64,000 nucleotides of DNA from Metasolibacillus fluoroglycofenilyticus. GTDB taxonomy: Bacteria > Bacillota > Bacilli > Bacillales_A > Planococcaceae. A program made the translations under genes and the position numbers. The notes beneath the pieces were generated by a model. The model was not told where the DNA came from and made no database searches. It saw only the letters and a list, made by a program, of their open reading frames with translations. Positions 34,701 through 42,864 of the stretch are shown piece by piece; within the stretch, counting starts at the first letter, position 1; each line of letters begins with the position of its first letter. The stretch covers positions 1,519,487 to 1,583,486 of the forward strand of contig NZ_PYWK01000001.1 of the NCBI RefSeq assembly GCF_003049645.1, given 5' to 3'.

Positions 34701-35425
34701 GAACATATGTAGCAGCAGAATTGGATGATAGCCTTCAGGCGGAATTTGCAGATGGGGTAAAACTACAACAATTACCTTTTGAGGATAAAGGATTAACAGG
34801 TTCAAATCGTATCTTTGAAGCGAATTATGTATCTGATTTATTCTTTATTACAAAATCACTAGGTTTTATGTCTGGTTATCCGTATGCTGAGCAGGTGCAA
34901 CAAGCGATTGTAAATAATCAACCGCTCCCAACTTATGAGCATGTTATGCGAGAAGGAATGAAAAAGGGCGAGGCCGATTTTGCGCGTTATACTGAAGGCA
35001 CAGTACCGTTCAAGGATGATTGGATGTATACAGAGGATGAGTCGCAATTAGCTTCTTTACAGCGTTATGCGATTCCTGTTACACCGCTCTCTGAGCTTCA
35101 TCCACATGAAGTGTATGAAAATACGTTTGAGCTAGTCGATATGGGCCTAAATGATGTGCGTTTCAAGTTTAATCAAACATTTACTTTTGAGCATTATCTG
35201 TTTGGGTCTGGCTATGATGATGCCTGGATTATTGCACAAATGGAATCACTTGGGCGGGTCGAAAAGGAGCAAATCGCCGGTACATTTATTATGACACGCC
35301 AACAAGTTCACGAGTTGGCCAAGCTTTATTATGAGCGTATGGAGAAACCATACTATAAAATTCATAATTTCCGCTATTTCGATCGTACTTACCCTGATCA
35401 AGTAAAGGAGATTTTAAATAATTAA
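28721..35425 (+). CDS. Giant secreted surface protein with Ig-like, PKD and RCC1-like repeats
   Basis: A 2234-aa protein with a signal peptide (residues 1-35). Domains in order: unassigned N-terminal part; a bacterial Ig-like (BIG2) domain (about 328-410); a Pro/Glu linker; a PKD domain (about 425-515, VVVRDDDGDTAQDTK); further beta domains; a set of RCC1/BNR-like propeller repeats (about 806-1226, blades such as LLENGDVYGVGSN and FLLANGDVYAIGN); an alpha/beta region; a second PKD domain (about 1660-1765); and a long C-terminal region. No LPXTG or SLH anchor is seen. It is probably a mating adhesin or a recipient-recognition protein of the transfer system. Confidence 0.75.
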   Translation: MKKYFSILLIFTLVFSSFPPQLFGEVFSSTKTQAANEVPFYDGTSNLVIEYLIPGGDLEFKRVDSKGLSGAQYLGDFRYATIYDGKLTSSPSSDNTTFNVNGKSVRAYAGDKWYHIVPISLGTARNLIRVEDLTENEFINRYGGSAKGYKELREYEVIDTKGGGYGYFYYIGNVVKLAGGYAENTSASFDSTNPTRLRILRTAHPNISSFTVSATNTDVGKPVTFDFTAFEYNYGGNKLDYTLIITDAEGKEVGRKVQSVTSTKNTSGGLATQDRAHTGKYEGKTIFSFTPATAGKFTATLTVTDGVYRSSTALVKTFTAKQKGQAYLEVTPPSITIPVDHKATYQAFYTDAAGKRTEVTDKATWKAIKTDIAATSEKGVFTGLKEGETRVEATYQGAKDQAELIVSSTPATEEPEPEPDEPNIPPTVELIVPTEVTVGQKFCAVANAHDEDGEIVAYGWDYTGRGDPTGRQTCGLYYESEGEKTVTVVVRDDDGDTAQDTKTILVTKPMPNAHFVASGTFKENRKISIEAAHPYDENDAALKAYPIVKQTWSIMTVDPAKQDKLRIVQDISGNVPHTQIIDMLLKTTGEIRITRYVENSVGDHATYTVTLNVIPDLEPVADFKVASTIFREPINETAAQATIEIQDKSYSTDDMIQKRIWRVAHDSNNDGRFDDEQFVVFDENNAELAKYLTSKVGKYQIELEVFEKYIHETIPEFVDLTFNKATTDLRHGNTDSKAITTKVVEVDNLAPVATVGFKDQKQTVEVQYDVVDSPYNEAQLKEMTPYLNNLLEKHNLQANITFATNKKHEHQVFSDGYDKSYIIDSDGKAYGMGDGIIGNGSATGVLDANGNMIAPYVEIPLPGRVRQITATNSYATHFLLENGDVYGVGSNKMTISSRYDKNGNYITSFPEQIDVGAIGDGTMIPRYSPVKINFPDKVVKMDSMKHVTVFLLANGDVYAIGNVTQNASSNVHNPLIDFNKDELKKPADIPRNLKLPVKVKDLAIGKSRDSSFLMYYMIIIDHNDVAYGLGDSRSWGRTQDISYVRWERLPEQLQGLKKATKTTNYAGSFGGATDYLNLYIKKDGNLIRAHRTGLYGNNQIGYTFNIPEKIKDFSTTYEGYSTLFLTEMNELYAVGNNWNGELGFPMGTSFPYYSNEWVTDYIYSPMKVPLAFKVQQVSMGHQFTHVVAENGNLYAVGQNKNANLGIATKADVPQFTRIGGFNIQFRRSAEFKQQPSPMYMTTFGTKALTVDDIQDKIKNSRGYYVGITTENNRTSVNTVVQNNNGKGTYLNIGTAHNDANLRAKIEDLANYIISTQNNNAVEVEFLLDTSTGISQATLESKVNSIVKSTINNNSSVPFEARVRVLTNDYQFNNVQLNAKNKFVVAVKNNAYTTDLEKHLIATNLVNNAHFLGVGLAVNKGTIDRVIAKSMHKGTYINNASIDAALNEISTYILNEIESSRGITELFMTTEGQVDYEAQFSDYEKDDLFKSYWKFDHQLNFFESENGIIADNLQQRQNPYRHFGLTGRYQVFYAAQDDPLTRYFAPNTFAPFVDYRKWSNEADNLKIYVHKMPSAEFTFTIDEATGKLDVDSVAHDEDKASINVGFGNGLQSQYFDYRIEGGEWVDGVPSHLEVGVKVEVRNRVIDFQGKAAEVIKTLSLDNLPPVAKFETDKPIYVVGDYIVLKNTSYDPNNDNLIAEWSYKLKEKSTYTSLGTGKFISGTAKEGWHTAIPRIACEKQVNESCFYDIKLKVTDTHGLSDEVVQTVEVQNLAKIIEVAEGTVYWELQRLQPNEDSYVVMNMNFEIPEDKHYAIQKPLHTLLYGSNKISQEKAIRISVPGASVKGQTMAYEFTYEYAEEPIGWKETNCVNGICEWEFDYMPDWEKVQVVSLKGSLAIDHSMKDIIQADTFSEILTKQWIVGRQAEWDVVTEELVRSDVYHESYKQAVDSVYEDHIQLKTQTMMPMTPGTLRYQVTLPSAAHQADTFYPLKNTQSYGTYVAAELDDSLQAEFADGVKLQQLPFEDKGLTGSNRIFEANYVSDLFFITKSLGFMSGYPYAEQVQQAIVNNQPLPTYEHVMREGMKKGEADFARYTEGTVPFKDDWMYTEDESQLASLQRYAIPVTPLSELHPHEVYENTFELVDMGLNDVRFKFNQTFTFEHYLFGSGYDDAWIIAQMESLGRVEKEQIAGTFIMTRQQVHELAKLYYERMEKPYYKIHNFRYFDRTYPDQVKEILNN

Positions 35426-35440
35426 TTAGTTTAAACATAG

Positions 35441-35469
35441 GGATTCACCAAAAATGGTGAGTCCTTTTT
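35441..35469 (+). terminator. Terminator, GGACTCACC family
   Basis: GGATTCACCA (35441-35450) pairs with TGGTGAGTCC (35455-35464), then five Ts. Stem, loop and T-run are identical to the copy at 48631. Confidence 0.8.
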
Positions 35470-35500
35470 CTTTTCATAAATAAGCAGAGAGAGGAGAGAT

Positions 35501-38044
35501 TTGGCTGTGAACGATCAAGAAATAATTGAAAAACATAAATTGTTAGATTCTATCTTGCATGTTAACGATGGCTTCATGTGGCAAGATGTGTTACGAGCAT
35601 TGGGCAGCGGTATTGTAATATCTCTTAGCTGGTTTAATCGAATGCTAGAAACGGTAGTAACCAAAATCATAACACTAAATGACTTTTATAGTACAGGAGC
35701 AGTAGGGGAGTTTATGGATAAGGCGCGACCTTTTATTTGGGTCGTGTTTTTTATTGCAATTTTAATACTTGGGTTTCAATTTATGATGAACAAAGTTGAA
35801 AAACGCAATGAAGTTCTATTGAATATTGTGTTAGCACTATGTTTTATCGTTATTATTCCTGATTTGATGTCTAATATGAAGGAAATTATCGGAGCTGGAA
35901 TAGAACAAATTAAACCTGAGAAAGAATCATTAGCTAGCAACATGATTAAAAGTAATGTAGCAGATGTTCTCTATTATGCAGAGAATGATTTTCAATTTTC
36001 TAACGGCAGGGGAGATGCCAATACACTACCTCGACCAGAGAATAAAGAAGATGGCTCAGGTACTTCAGATTATACGTATGCCAACAGGTTTTCAGCGAGT
36101 TCAGCGCTTTATATACCATTCACACAAAAGCTAGATTTTCATGAGGATGATGGATGGTTATTTAAAGCCGATTGGGTAAGGGGATTAAGTAACTCTACAA
36201 AAGAGGTGTTAAAAACAAAATCAGTGCCAACTGGCGTTGGTAATAGTTATCAAGTAGAAGAACTCGCAAAAAATAAGATTAGAGGAACTGAAATTGGGAG
36301 AGAAACATACTATCGCTATCACGTCAATTGGTTTACTTTAATTATTTCATTACTTGTAACAAGCTTTGCATTAGCTGTTACAGCGATTAAAATTGGTCGG
36401 TCAATTTTTGATTTAGCATTTCATCAGATTTTTGGGGTGTTTATAGCAGCTAGTGATTTGACAGGAGGTCAACGGACAAAAAAAGTGCTTGTTGAAATTG
36501 TTAATACCTTTGTAGTAATGGTTGTGATGATTGCTTTACTGCAATTGTTTATTCTTTTTGCGAATTGGGCGAATAGTTGGCGTTATGAAATTGGTACATG
36601 GGGTGTAATCATTCTGTTAATTGCAGGAGCATGGGCACTAATCGATGCGCCAGATATTGTACAACGTCAACTAGGTATTGATGCGGGATTGCGTAATGGA
36701 TGGCAAGCGATGATGGGTGCATATGCTGCGAGTAAAGTAGCTTCAGGAGGCGCAAAAGCTTTAGGGAATGCAGCTAAGAAAACAGCATCTGCGACTGGTG
36801 GGGGAATGAATTTTATGCGTAGAATGGCTGAAGGAATGCGGACACCGACGCCAAACGAAAACCATCAACGAAATGGAGCAAGTATACCAAATATGCCAGG
36901 TAGTCAAAGTGGGAAGGGGTTAAAGCAAGCTGAAAGTTCAAATCAAGAAAATCAAGCGATGATGGCTACTCCAACAGAAATACCGTCGTCTGCCGAGATT
37001 GCATCCGAGGGAGCAATGAATGTTCCGAGAGATACTACCTATACACCATTACCATCTCAGAGTCCTGCAACATCTGGAGAGACTAAACAACAAGGTGAAA
37101 TAGCTCAAAGCCAGAATACGCAACAGAGAAAAAATACTTTATCAAATGAAGCATCATTAAAGGATCATGCGAGAATTCAGCCAAATACAAATATGCAAAA
37201 TTCGAATACAACACCCCTAAAACAAGTACCAAATGGTGAACAGCAAGGGATTGCGAAACAAAATAAAACGACAGCAATTCCTATAAATGAAGGTACTGCA
37301 CCACTTAATAAAACAGGTATAAAAGAAATGCCACCGCAAGAAATAAGCTCGCAAGGTATGGCACATCAAGGAGTGACATCGATACCAGCGAGTGAAGTTG
37401 GTATTTTAGGAAATCAAAATGAAAGCAGTACTTCAGCAAATCAAGAAACAGCGGCTTCGCTCGCAAACGCACAACAAAAGGTCGCTGATATTTCTTCAAA
37501 CAATACGGAAGGTAAAGCAGGTGCTATATCAAAACCACTACAAGATATAGGAAGCAAAGGACAACAAGGTATTCCATTATCAGAAGGAACTAAAGGCGTT
37601 AAACCAAAAAATCAAGCGGATAGGAAAATGCCAGCTGCACCACCAATCAATCAAGGGACAAGTTCCGACATGCAACAAGCTCCAACTGTACCAATAAACA
37701 ATGAAACAGCACCATCTACACCTATTTCAGTTGAAGCAGGTTCAGGAATTCCATATCAGGATCAAGGTCAAAGTGGCCATCAACAGCATGTTGCACAGCG
37801 TGCTGATCAGCAAAGTACTGCGCAAAAACAAGTGAATAAGCAATCAAAGTCGAAACAAGCACCTTTTGGGCATCGTCAAGCTGTGCATACGAATACCATC
37901 ATAGGTGGCAATCGACATGTGCAGGAATTAAAAGAAAGTGTAACGAGAGCGGGGAATAGTGGCTTTAGTCTTGGCCAAAACATTCGACGAGCTACAAAAT
38001 TTGTTTCACCAAAGAAGAAAAATAATGATGGAGGTAATAAATAA
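35501..38044 (+). CDS. VirB6/TrbL-like polytopic membrane protein with long polar tail
   Basis: An 847-aa protein; TTG 35501 or GTG 35507 after GAGAGGAG. Membrane helices lie near residues 76-95, 103-120, 275-300, 335-355 and 365-385, the arrangement of VirB6/TrbL channel proteins. From about residue 425 to the end is a Gln/Ser/Thr/Asn/Pro-rich low-complexity tail that ends in basic residues. Long hydrophilic tails are known on extended VirB6 proteins. It shares one base with the next gene. Confidence 0.7.
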   Translation: MAVNDQEIIEKHKLLDSILHVNDGFMWQDVLRALGSGIVISLSWFNRMLETVVTKIITLNDFYSTGAVGEFMDKARPFIWVVFFIAILILGFQFMMNKVEKRNEVLLNIVLALCFIVIIPDLMSNMKEIIGAGIEQIKPEKESLASNMIKSNVADVLYYAENDFQFSNGRGDANTLPRPENKEDGSGTSDYTYANRFSASSALYIPFTQKLDFHEDDGWLFKADWVRGLSNSTKEVLKTKSVPTGVGNSYQVEELAKNKIRGTEIGRETYYRYHVNWFTLIISLLVTSFALAVTAIKIGRSIFDLAFHQIFGVFIAASDLTGGQRTKKVLVEIVNTFVVMVVMIALLQLFILFANWANSWRYEIGTWGVIILLIAGAWALIDAPDIVQRQLGIDAGLRNGWQAMMGAYAASKVASGGAKALGNAAKKTASATGGGMNFMRRMAEGMRTPTPNENHQRNGASIPNMPGSQSGKGLKQAESSNQENQAMMATPTEIPSSAEIASEGAMNVPRDTTYTPLPSQSPATSGETKQQGEIAQSQNTQQRKNTLSNEASLKDHARIQPNTNMQNSNTTPLKQVPNGEQQGIAKQNKTTAIPINEGTAPLNKTGIKEMPPQEISSQGMAHQGVTSIPASEVGILGNQNESSTSANQETAASLANAQQKVADISSNNTEGKAGAISKPLQDIGSKGQQGIPLSEGTKGVKPKNQADRKMPAAPPINQGTSSDMQQAPTVPINNETAPSTPISVEAGSGIPYQDQGQSGHQQHVAQRADQQSTAQKQVNKQSKSKQAPFGHRQAVHTNTIIGGNRHVQELKESVTRAGNSGFSLGQNIRRATKFVSPKKKNNDGGNK

Positions 38045-38373
38045 TGTACGAAATTCCAAAGGAAATTAAAGCGAAACCTAAATTAATGGGTCTAGAATTA
38101 AAGGAGCTAATCATTGTCGGGGTTAGCTTCTTTTTATTTTTAACGATTTTTCGTGATTTAGTACATGGTGTACTAGTAATTCCATATTTAGTAATAGCAA
38201 GTGGTACATTGTTTTGGCTTGTTTTACCTTCTGGTAATAACCCAAGGTTGAAAAATTATCAATCGATTCGTTTGTTTTTTCAGCATAAGCAATCTACTTA
38301 TCATGCATTAGCTGTTCAAAAGGTGTTAAATGAACAACAGTTTGGAGAGGATGGGATGCTGGATGAGCAATGA
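38044..38373 (+). CDS. PrgI-type small membrane protein (VirB3-like)
   Basis: A 109-aa protein beginning MYEIPKEIKAKPKLMGLELK with two membrane helices (about 25-43 and 47-65), then a polar C-terminus. This is the PrgI family layout of Gram-positive conjugation systems, always just before VirB4. AGGTAATAA precedes the ATG, overlapping the upstream stop. Confidence 0.8.
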   Translation: MYEIPKEIKAKPKLMGLELKELIIVGVSFFLFLTIFRDLVHGVLVIPYLVIASGTLFWLVLPSGNNPRLKNYQSIRLFFQHKQSTYHALAVQKVLNEQQFGEDGMLDEQ

Positions 38374-38992
38374 GGAAGTAAAGCCAATTATTGTCCCTAC
38401 TTACGCAGAAGAGAAGAAGGCTAAAAAGAAGTATTTTAAATTTTCATCGGGTAGTAAGAAAAAGAAGAAATCTGTTAAAAAAGAGTATGTGTTGCGTAAA
38501 ACACCTGCTCTTTTGCCTTTTCTTGATATAACAGAGGATTATATATTACTGAAAAACGATATTTATATGGATATTTTGCAAATTACATCGACTGATTTAC
38601 AGACGTTGACAGAGGATGAATTAAACAGGAATTTATTACTCGAAGCACGCTCTTATCGTAGTTTTGCCCCTAGTTATAAAATTATTGCGCTGAACTTTCC
38701 TTCCAACACAGGGCGTCAGCAGCAGTATTGGATGCGTAAAAAAGAACGTGTAACGAACCCGCTATTATTGCGCTTTATTGAACGAAAATTATTTGAATTG
38801 CGATTTTTAGAACAAGAACGACCGAATCGAGAGTTCTTTATCTTTTTGTATGCCTCATCGCTGCAGCTATTAGAAGATGTCAAAAATCAGCTCAATAGAG
38901 GGATGCGTCAAACTTTTCCGTTACAGTCACTTTCTATCGAAAAACGGCAGGACGTGCTATTCCTATTGAATAACCAAAATTCTAAACTCTGA
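38363..38992 (+). CDS. N-terminal VirB4-like subunit (separate polypeptide)
   Basis: About 209 residues from ATG 38363, overlapping the PrgI gene by 11 bases. After a Lys-rich start (KKKYFKFSSGSKKKKKSVKK) comes LLPFLDITEDYILLKNDIYMDILQITSTDL, which resembles the N-terminal domain of VirB4/TrsE proteins. The gene stops and VirB4 with its ATPase domain follows 14 bases later. In many systems this part is fused to VirB4, so here the protein is split. Confidence 0.6.
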   Translation: MSNEEVKPIIVPTYAEEKKAKKKYFKFSSGSKKKKKSVKKEYVLRKTPALLPFLDITEDYILLKNDIYMDILQITSTDLQTLTEDELNRNLLLEARSYRSFAPSYKIIALNFPSNTGRQQQYWMRKKERVTNPLLLRFIERKLFELRFLEQERPNREFFIFLYASSLQLLEDVKNQLNRGMRQTFPLQSLSIEKRQDVLFLLNNQNSKL

Positions 38993-39006
38993 GAGGAGAG
39001 AGATGA

Positions 39007-40998
39007 ATGCTATTAACGAAATCTAAGGAACTCGTATCAAAATTAAAGGGACAGCCCAAACAAAGTGTTGAAGAAACAGAAAAAATAGCAGCGCGTAATA
39101 AAAACTATAATTCAGCTTTTCTAGCGGCGATTCAGCCGCAGGGGGGTGTTCAATTTAAGGATAAGTACATTCAAAAAGGCGATGGCTACGAGGCCTGTGT
39201 GCACCTTTGGGATTATCCTACGATGGTATCGCCACTTTGGTTAGAGAAATTGTTTTCGATGCGCGATGTTATTGTCACGATGGACGTTGCAACAATGCCG
39301 AAGGATGAAACGGTAAGTGCGATTAATAAAAGTATGCTGGAGCAGACAATGCGTTTCTCCAACAGTAAGCAGCAGTCCGAGAAAATGGATGCGCAAAATA
39401 GTTATCAGGAATTGGAGCGACTTTATAATGAAATTGCACAGATGGGCGAAGTTGTTAAATTAGTAGATATTCGTTTATTTGTCCATGCGAAAAGTATCCA
39501 TGAGCTAGAGCTGAAAATTCAAGCAGTCGAAACAGATTTACGTTCCTATGGATTCAAAGGTACGATTTTCTTAAATGAAACAAGTTGGGAATGGCAATCC
39601 CTATTCCTTCCTTATGAAGAGCAACAAAAGCTTCCTAACCAAAGAGAAGGTAAAGGTATGCAAGGGTTAACATTAGCAGCAGGGCTACCCTATCATTTTT
39701 CAGAATTAAATGATCCAACAGGGAGTTATTTAGGAACCACATTTTCGGGAGGGAATGTGGTTTTTGATCTTTTCCATAAAGACAAACAAAGACGCTATTA
39801 TAATGCCGTTGTTGCAGGAACGATGGGGGCAGGAAAATCAACGCTCTTAAAAAAATTAACAACCGATAATGCTTGTCGTCAAAATATCATCAGAGGGTTG
39901 GATGTAGTAGGTGAATTTGAAACGATTGTCAAAGAGTTAGGGGGGCATTTAATTAGCTTGGATGGCAGTCAAGGGATTATCAACCCCTTACAAATTTACA
40001 GACAAGAGGATGTTAGTGGAGAAAAAACAATCCAAAAAAGCGAAGAATTATGCTTCATGCAACACCTTTCAAAAGTGGCCAAGTTTTATCAATTTTTAGC
40101 TGGTCAATCTTTAGAAGATATTGAGGAGTTTAAGAAAGTATTACGGGCTTTTTATGCCTCTCTTGGTTTTTTAGAGCGCATTCAACAGGGCGAAAGTGTT
40201 TCACTGTTACCAAATGAATCCTATCCCATTTTCAGCGATTTACTAAGCTATGTGCAGCAGGAGCTTTATGAGGACGTTGGTAGACGTGTTATTCGTACAG
40301 AGTTGTCCATAGCACGTGCCAATCGCTTAGAGCGTATTGAACTGATTTTGGATAATGTTGTGAATACCTATGGCTATTTATTTAATGGGCATACATCCAT
40401 TCCTGACTTTACGGATGAGCAAATTATGTTCTTTTCTGTACGTCAGTTAACAAACCTAGAAAAGAATATTTTTAATGCACAAATGCATAATGCACTAACA
40501 CTTATTTGGGACAATTTGATTCAAATTGGTACGCCACAAATGCGCGCCATGTATGAGGATGAAAACTTCAATATAGATGATGCGGTGCGATTTTTTACTG
40601 TTATTGATGAATCACATCGCTTTGTTCATGCAGATAATCCGCTTGCCGTTGATTTTGTACTTGATTACGAACGAGAAGCGCGAAAGTATCTAGGAGGAAT
40701 TGTATTAGCGAGTCAATCGATTCGAGATTACGCGCCTGATCACGCAGATAATGAAGTTGTTTCTAAAATTCGTAAACTATTTGAGCTAACGCAATATAAA
40801 TTCATCATGCAGCAGGATGCCAATGCATTAGACGCTATGCGTACTATTTTTGAAGGACAAATATCCGAGAGTGAGTTAGCACAAATACCACAATTGCAGC
40901 AAGGGGAATGCTTGTTACTTATTAATGGTGTAGGGAATTTATTGTTTACGGTGGAAGCATCGGATGAAGAAATTGCCCTATTCAGAGGAGGTATGTAA
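39007..40998 (+). CDS. VirB4-type ATPase
   Basis: A 663-aa protein with GAGAGGAGAGAG before the ATG. Walker A GTMGAGKST is at residues 271-279 and Walker B TVIDESHRF near 532, in the VirB4/TraC arrangement. It powers substrate transfer and channel assembly at the membrane. The stop overlaps the ribosome site of the next gene. Together with VirD4 and VirB11 it supplies the three ATPases of the system. Confidence 0.93.
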   Translation: MLLTKSKELVSKLKGQPKQSVEETEKIAARNKNYNSAFLAAIQPQGGVQFKDKYIQKGDGYEACVHLWDYPTMVSPLWLEKLFSMRDVIVTMDVATMPKDETVSAINKSMLEQTMRFSNSKQQSEKMDAQNSYQELERLYNEIAQMGEVVKLVDIRLFVHAKSIHELELKIQAVETDLRSYGFKGTIFLNETSWEWQSLFLPYEEQQKLPNQREGKGMQGLTLAAGLPYHFSELNDPTGSYLGTTFSGGNVVFDLFHKDKQRRYYNAVVAGTMGAGKSTLLKKLTTDNACRQNIIRGLDVVGEFETIVKELGGHLISLDGSQGIINPLQIYRQEDVSGEKTIQKSEELCFMQHLSKVAKFYQFLAGQSLEDIEEFKKVLRAFYASLGFLERIQQGESVSLLPNESYPIFSDLLSYVQQELYEDVGRRVIRTELSIARANRLERIELILDNVVNTYGYLFNGHTSIPDFTDEQIMFFSVRQLTNLEKNIFNAQMHNALTLIWDNLIQIGTPQMRAMYEDENFNIDDAVRFFTVIDESHRFVHADNPLAVDFVLDYEREARKYLGGIVLASQSIRDYAPDHADNEVVSKIRKLFELTQYKFIMQQDANALDAMRTIFEGQISESELAQIPQLQQGECLLLINGVGNLLFTVEASDEEIALFRGGM

Positions 40999-40999
40999 C

Positions 41000-41623
41000 A
41001 TGAATCGCCCTATGATAGTTAAATTTACTTTACTATTCTGTATTGCATTAGTGATACTAGGACTTCTAATTTATACGCAACTTATAAAAAAAGATGACGA
41101 AAATTTAGAATTGGAAAGCGGATATATCTATACAGATTCTGGATTTCCTGAAGAAAAAGAAGATGAGACAGTATTGACAGAGGAGATTAAAGAATCAGAT
41201 CAAAAAGAAGTCTTACAAAGGACTGACGTCAAAATAGCTGCTGGCGAAGTAGGTAAAGAGAAATTTAAAGAGCTTGATTTTGAAACAATTATTCAACAAC
41301 GCATCGGGAAAGAAGCGTATAAAATGATTTTACAACAGGCGGAGCAAGCGATGAACCTACTTACTAGTGGTGAAAAGGAGGGATGGGAAGAAATCGCAAC
41401 ACCTTCATTCATTAATCGTATTTATTCAGATGAGGTTCAACTGCTCAGTTACTCAAAAGTCGATTCACTGGAAGTATTTGCGACAAAACAAGTCAATGAA
41501 AAAGACATCATCATCGGTTCAATTATTGAGGCGAGAGATGATGTGATGTCGTATCAGCTTATTTTTAGTGAGCAGCAAGGTGTTTATTTAATAGATGAGA
41601 TTGTTCTTATGTGGAGCAATTAA
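41000..41623 (+). CDS. VirB8-like bitopic protein
   Basis: About 207 residues from ATG 41000, 7 bases after GAGGAGGT. One membrane helix (about 7-28), an acidic linker, then an exported domain (about 85-207) with helix-beta content ending VYLIDEIVLMWSN, consistent with the NTF2-like fold of VirB8/TcpC. Position between VirB4 and the wall hydrolase supports that. Identity rests on topology and place. Confidence 0.5.
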   Translation: MNRPMIVKFTLLFCIALVILGLLIYTQLIKKDDENLELESGYIYTDSGFPEEKEDETVLTEEIKESDQKEVLQRTDVKIAAGEVGKEKFKELDFETIIQQRIGKEAYKMILQQAEQAMNLLTSGEKEGWEEIATPSFINRIYSDEVQLLSYSKVDSLEVFATKQVNEKDIIIGSIIEARDDVMSYQLIFSEQQGVYLIDEIVLMWSN

Positions 41624-41627
41624 ACAA

Positions 41628-41661
41628 AGAAGTCTATGTACAAAACTAAGGCTTCTTTTTT
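41628..41661 (+). terminator. Weak intra-operon terminator
   Basis: GAAG (41629-41632) pairs with CTTC (41652-41655), with a long loop, before a T-run. Probably only partial termination. Confidence 0.35.
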
Positions 41662-41679
41662 GTGAGGTGAAAGGATGTT

Positions 41680-42843
41680 TTGAAGCATGTTGGAAACTTA
41701 ATTAAAAAGAAGTTGCTATTGTGGATAGCTAGCACAATAGGCGTAAGTGGAGCTGTTTTCATAGGTATTGCATTTTGCATTATGATGGTCATTTTAGCAA
41801 TCATGGTAGGCGGTGGTGGGAAGTTTGCATGTGCAGAATTTCAAATCGGGAATATATCACCACATGTAAAAAAATACGAGTATCTTGTATCGAAATATGC
41901 AGAAGAGCTAAACATCGAGGAGTATACGCCTCTCATACTTGCTATTATGGAACAAGAATCTGGAGGTAATCCAGATGAGCGTGATCCCATGCAGGCATCT
42001 GAAAGTTTATGTGGTTTTATAGGATGTATTACCAATCCAAAGAAGTCAATTCAGCAAGGTGTTGAACACTTTAATTATATGCTACAAAGCGCAAATGGAG
42101 ATGTTTTTCTAGCCCTTCAAAGTTATAACTTTGGTTCAGATTTTATTAAATTTGTTCGTACTGAAATGGGGGTGGATGCTGTCTATGAATTTAACATAAA
42201 ATTCGAAGACGGAAAAGAAACATATGATATGGCGATTAAGTATTCACAAATAGAATATAAATTTCAAGTTTTAATTGGGAATGGTCATTTATATAAATGT
42301 TCACGAGAAGAAGCCAAAATGTACGGTGCATGTTTTGGAGATATCCTTTACGTATGGGCAGTGTTAAATTACGTAGAACGTGGAGTGGGATGTGGAGAGG
42401 ACTCATTTGGTACTGGCGGAAGAGGGACAGGTGTTCCGAATGCACAAGGATGGATTAAGCCACTAACAGGTAACTATCCAATTACTTCAGGATTCGGTTG
42501 GCGTGATTTAGGATATGGCCCAGAATTTCATAATGGTGTTGATTTTGGAGCACCTACAGGCACACCTGTTTATGCAGCGAAGGAAGGTGTTGTTATTTAT
42601 GTTGTGCCAGCAACAGGTCATTACCCTGATTCATTCGGAAGTGTTATTTTCATCGATCACGGTGAAGGAGTTGTTTCGATATATGCTCATTTAAGTGCAA
42701 CTCATGTACGTGTGGGACAAAATGTTGAACAAAATCAACCAATTGGCAATGTAGGTAGCACAGGACGTTCAACAGGGCCACATTTACATTTTGAAGTGAG
42801 GGTAAACAATCAACCAACAAATCCATTACTGCTAATTCAGTAA
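41680..42843 (+). CDS. Bifunctional wall hydrolase: lytic transglycosylase plus M23 peptidase
   Basis: A 387-aa protein from TTG. One membrane helix (about 17-42) is followed by an SLT lytic transglycosylase domain (about 65-165) with the catalytic Glu in AIMEQESGG. A Gly-rich linker follows (about 250-262), then an M23 peptidase domain (about 270-385) with metal ligands in HNGVD and GPHLHFE. It cuts the glycan and the peptide of peptidoglycan to make room for the channel, like VirB1 or CwlT of other Gram-positive conjugation systems. Confidence 0.93.
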   Translation: MKHVGNLIKKKLLLWIASTIGVSGAVFIGIAFCIMMVILAIMVGGGGKFACAEFQIGNISPHVKKYEYLVSKYAEELNIEEYTPLILAIMEQESGGNPDERDPMQASESLCGFIGCITNPKKSIQQGVEHFNYMLQSANGDVFLALQSYNFGSDFIKFVRTEMGVDAVYEFNIKFEDGKETYDMAIKYSQIEYKFQVLIGNGHLYKCSREEAKMYGACFGDILYVWAVLNYVERGVGCGEDSFGTGGRGTGVPNAQGWIKPLTGNYPITSGFGWRDLGYGPEFHNGVDFGAPTGTPVYAAKEGVVIYVVPATGHYPDSFGSVIFIDHGEGVVSIYAHLSATHVRVGQNVEQNQPIGNVGSTGRSTGPHLHFEVRVNNQPTNPLLLIQ

Positions 42844-42864
42844 ATATAGAAGGGAGATATGTTG

